Below, piece after piece: positions 63,886-64,000 of a stretch of DNA of 64,000 nucleotides. Both the position numbers and the translations under genes were made by a program. Source of the stretch: Gavia stellata (lineage: Eukaryota > Chordata > Aves > Gaviiformes > Gaviidae); the NCBI RefSeq assembly GCF_030936135.1, contig NC_082595.1:107425334-107489333 (forward strand), given 5' to 3'. Each line of letters opens with the position of its first letter. Position 1 is the first letter of the stretch. The notes under the pieces are model-generated. The model was not told the origin of the DNA. It worked only from the letters and a program-made list of their open reading frames with translations, and did not search any database.

Positions 63886-64000
63886 ACTGAAGTTTCCCAT
63901 TTCAGATATTAAAATGGCAGGTGGGGTTGAAATAGAAGAGCTTTTATAAAACACATAGATGATAAACCGTCTCAAATTTCTAAAAACTGTTTAAAAATCT
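63886..64000 (+). other. SUPT3H intron, to the window edge
   Basis: Short AT-rich remainder; nothing recognised. Confidence 0.6.

Noticed and set aside
1..64000. Endogenous retrovirus, CRISPR array, rRNA, tRNA or operon-like gene cluster
   Set aside because: I saw no paired long terminal repeats, no gag/pol/env-type frames, no regularly spaced repeats and no RNA gene signatures; the window is vertebrate intron with LINE fragments.

Overview
This is a 64-kb piece of vertebrate nuclear DNA, almost certainly from a bird. It is AT-rich and dominated by introns. It contains at least ten fragments of CR1 retrotransposons, several ending in the CR1 3' tail of tandem ATTCTATG or ATTCTGTG octamers that is typical of avian genomes. 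The species cannot be fixed from the window alone.

The only host gene I can support is SUPT3H (SPT3 homologue, a histone-fold subunit of the SAGA/STAGA-type co-activator complexes), on the + strand. Four consecutive internal coding exons are present: 895-979, 49372-49458, 50654-50744 and 52439-52575. Their phases join without a break (phase 0 at the first join, 0 at the second, 1 at the third), every exon has AG/GT borders, and together they encode the N-terminal histone-fold region and the start of the acidic linker. The start codon and first exon(s) lie left of the window and the C-terminal exons lie to the right. The intron between the first two visible exons is about 48.4 kb, and the last visible intron runs at least 11.4 kb off the right edge. 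In human, SUPT3H overlaps or neighbours RUNX2 at its 5' end, and the introns are known to hold skeletal regulatory elements. Whether such elements are conserved here cannot be judged without alignment.

The introns hold: (1) a large, 5'-truncated CR1 at 7128-8664 (+) whose reverse transcriptase is intact except for one frameshift; (2) two CR1 copies lying close together on the - strand (20888-21380 and 21720-22276); (3) three short + strand CR1 tails of one type (14691-14802, 40803-41010, 56900-57012), all truncated at nearly the same point, one carrying an internal G/T-rich expansion; (4) short or decayed CR1 pieces at about 35205-35520, 42995-43230, 44037-44172, 47201-47248 and 63190-63885; (5) an ancient L2-type LINE reverse-transcriptase fossil on the - strand near 13600-13930; (6) a probable MIR/CORE-SINE-like fossil near 16455-16640 (-); (7) simple repeats including (GT)17, T11-G17, C12, T20 and A15 tracts and several perfectly alternating purine-pyrimidine tracts; (8) a compact cluster of a 25-bp tandem duplication and three hairpins at 53363-53544.

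I found no rRNA, tRNA, CRISPR array, operon, endogenous retrovirus or other complete gene, and I see no convincing undescribed system. The most useful leads are the near-identical truncation points of the short CR1 copies, the inverted pair of closely related CR1 copies inside one pre-mRNA, the hairpin cluster, a GC-richer block at 2087-2410, and one possible cassette exon at 15612-15667.
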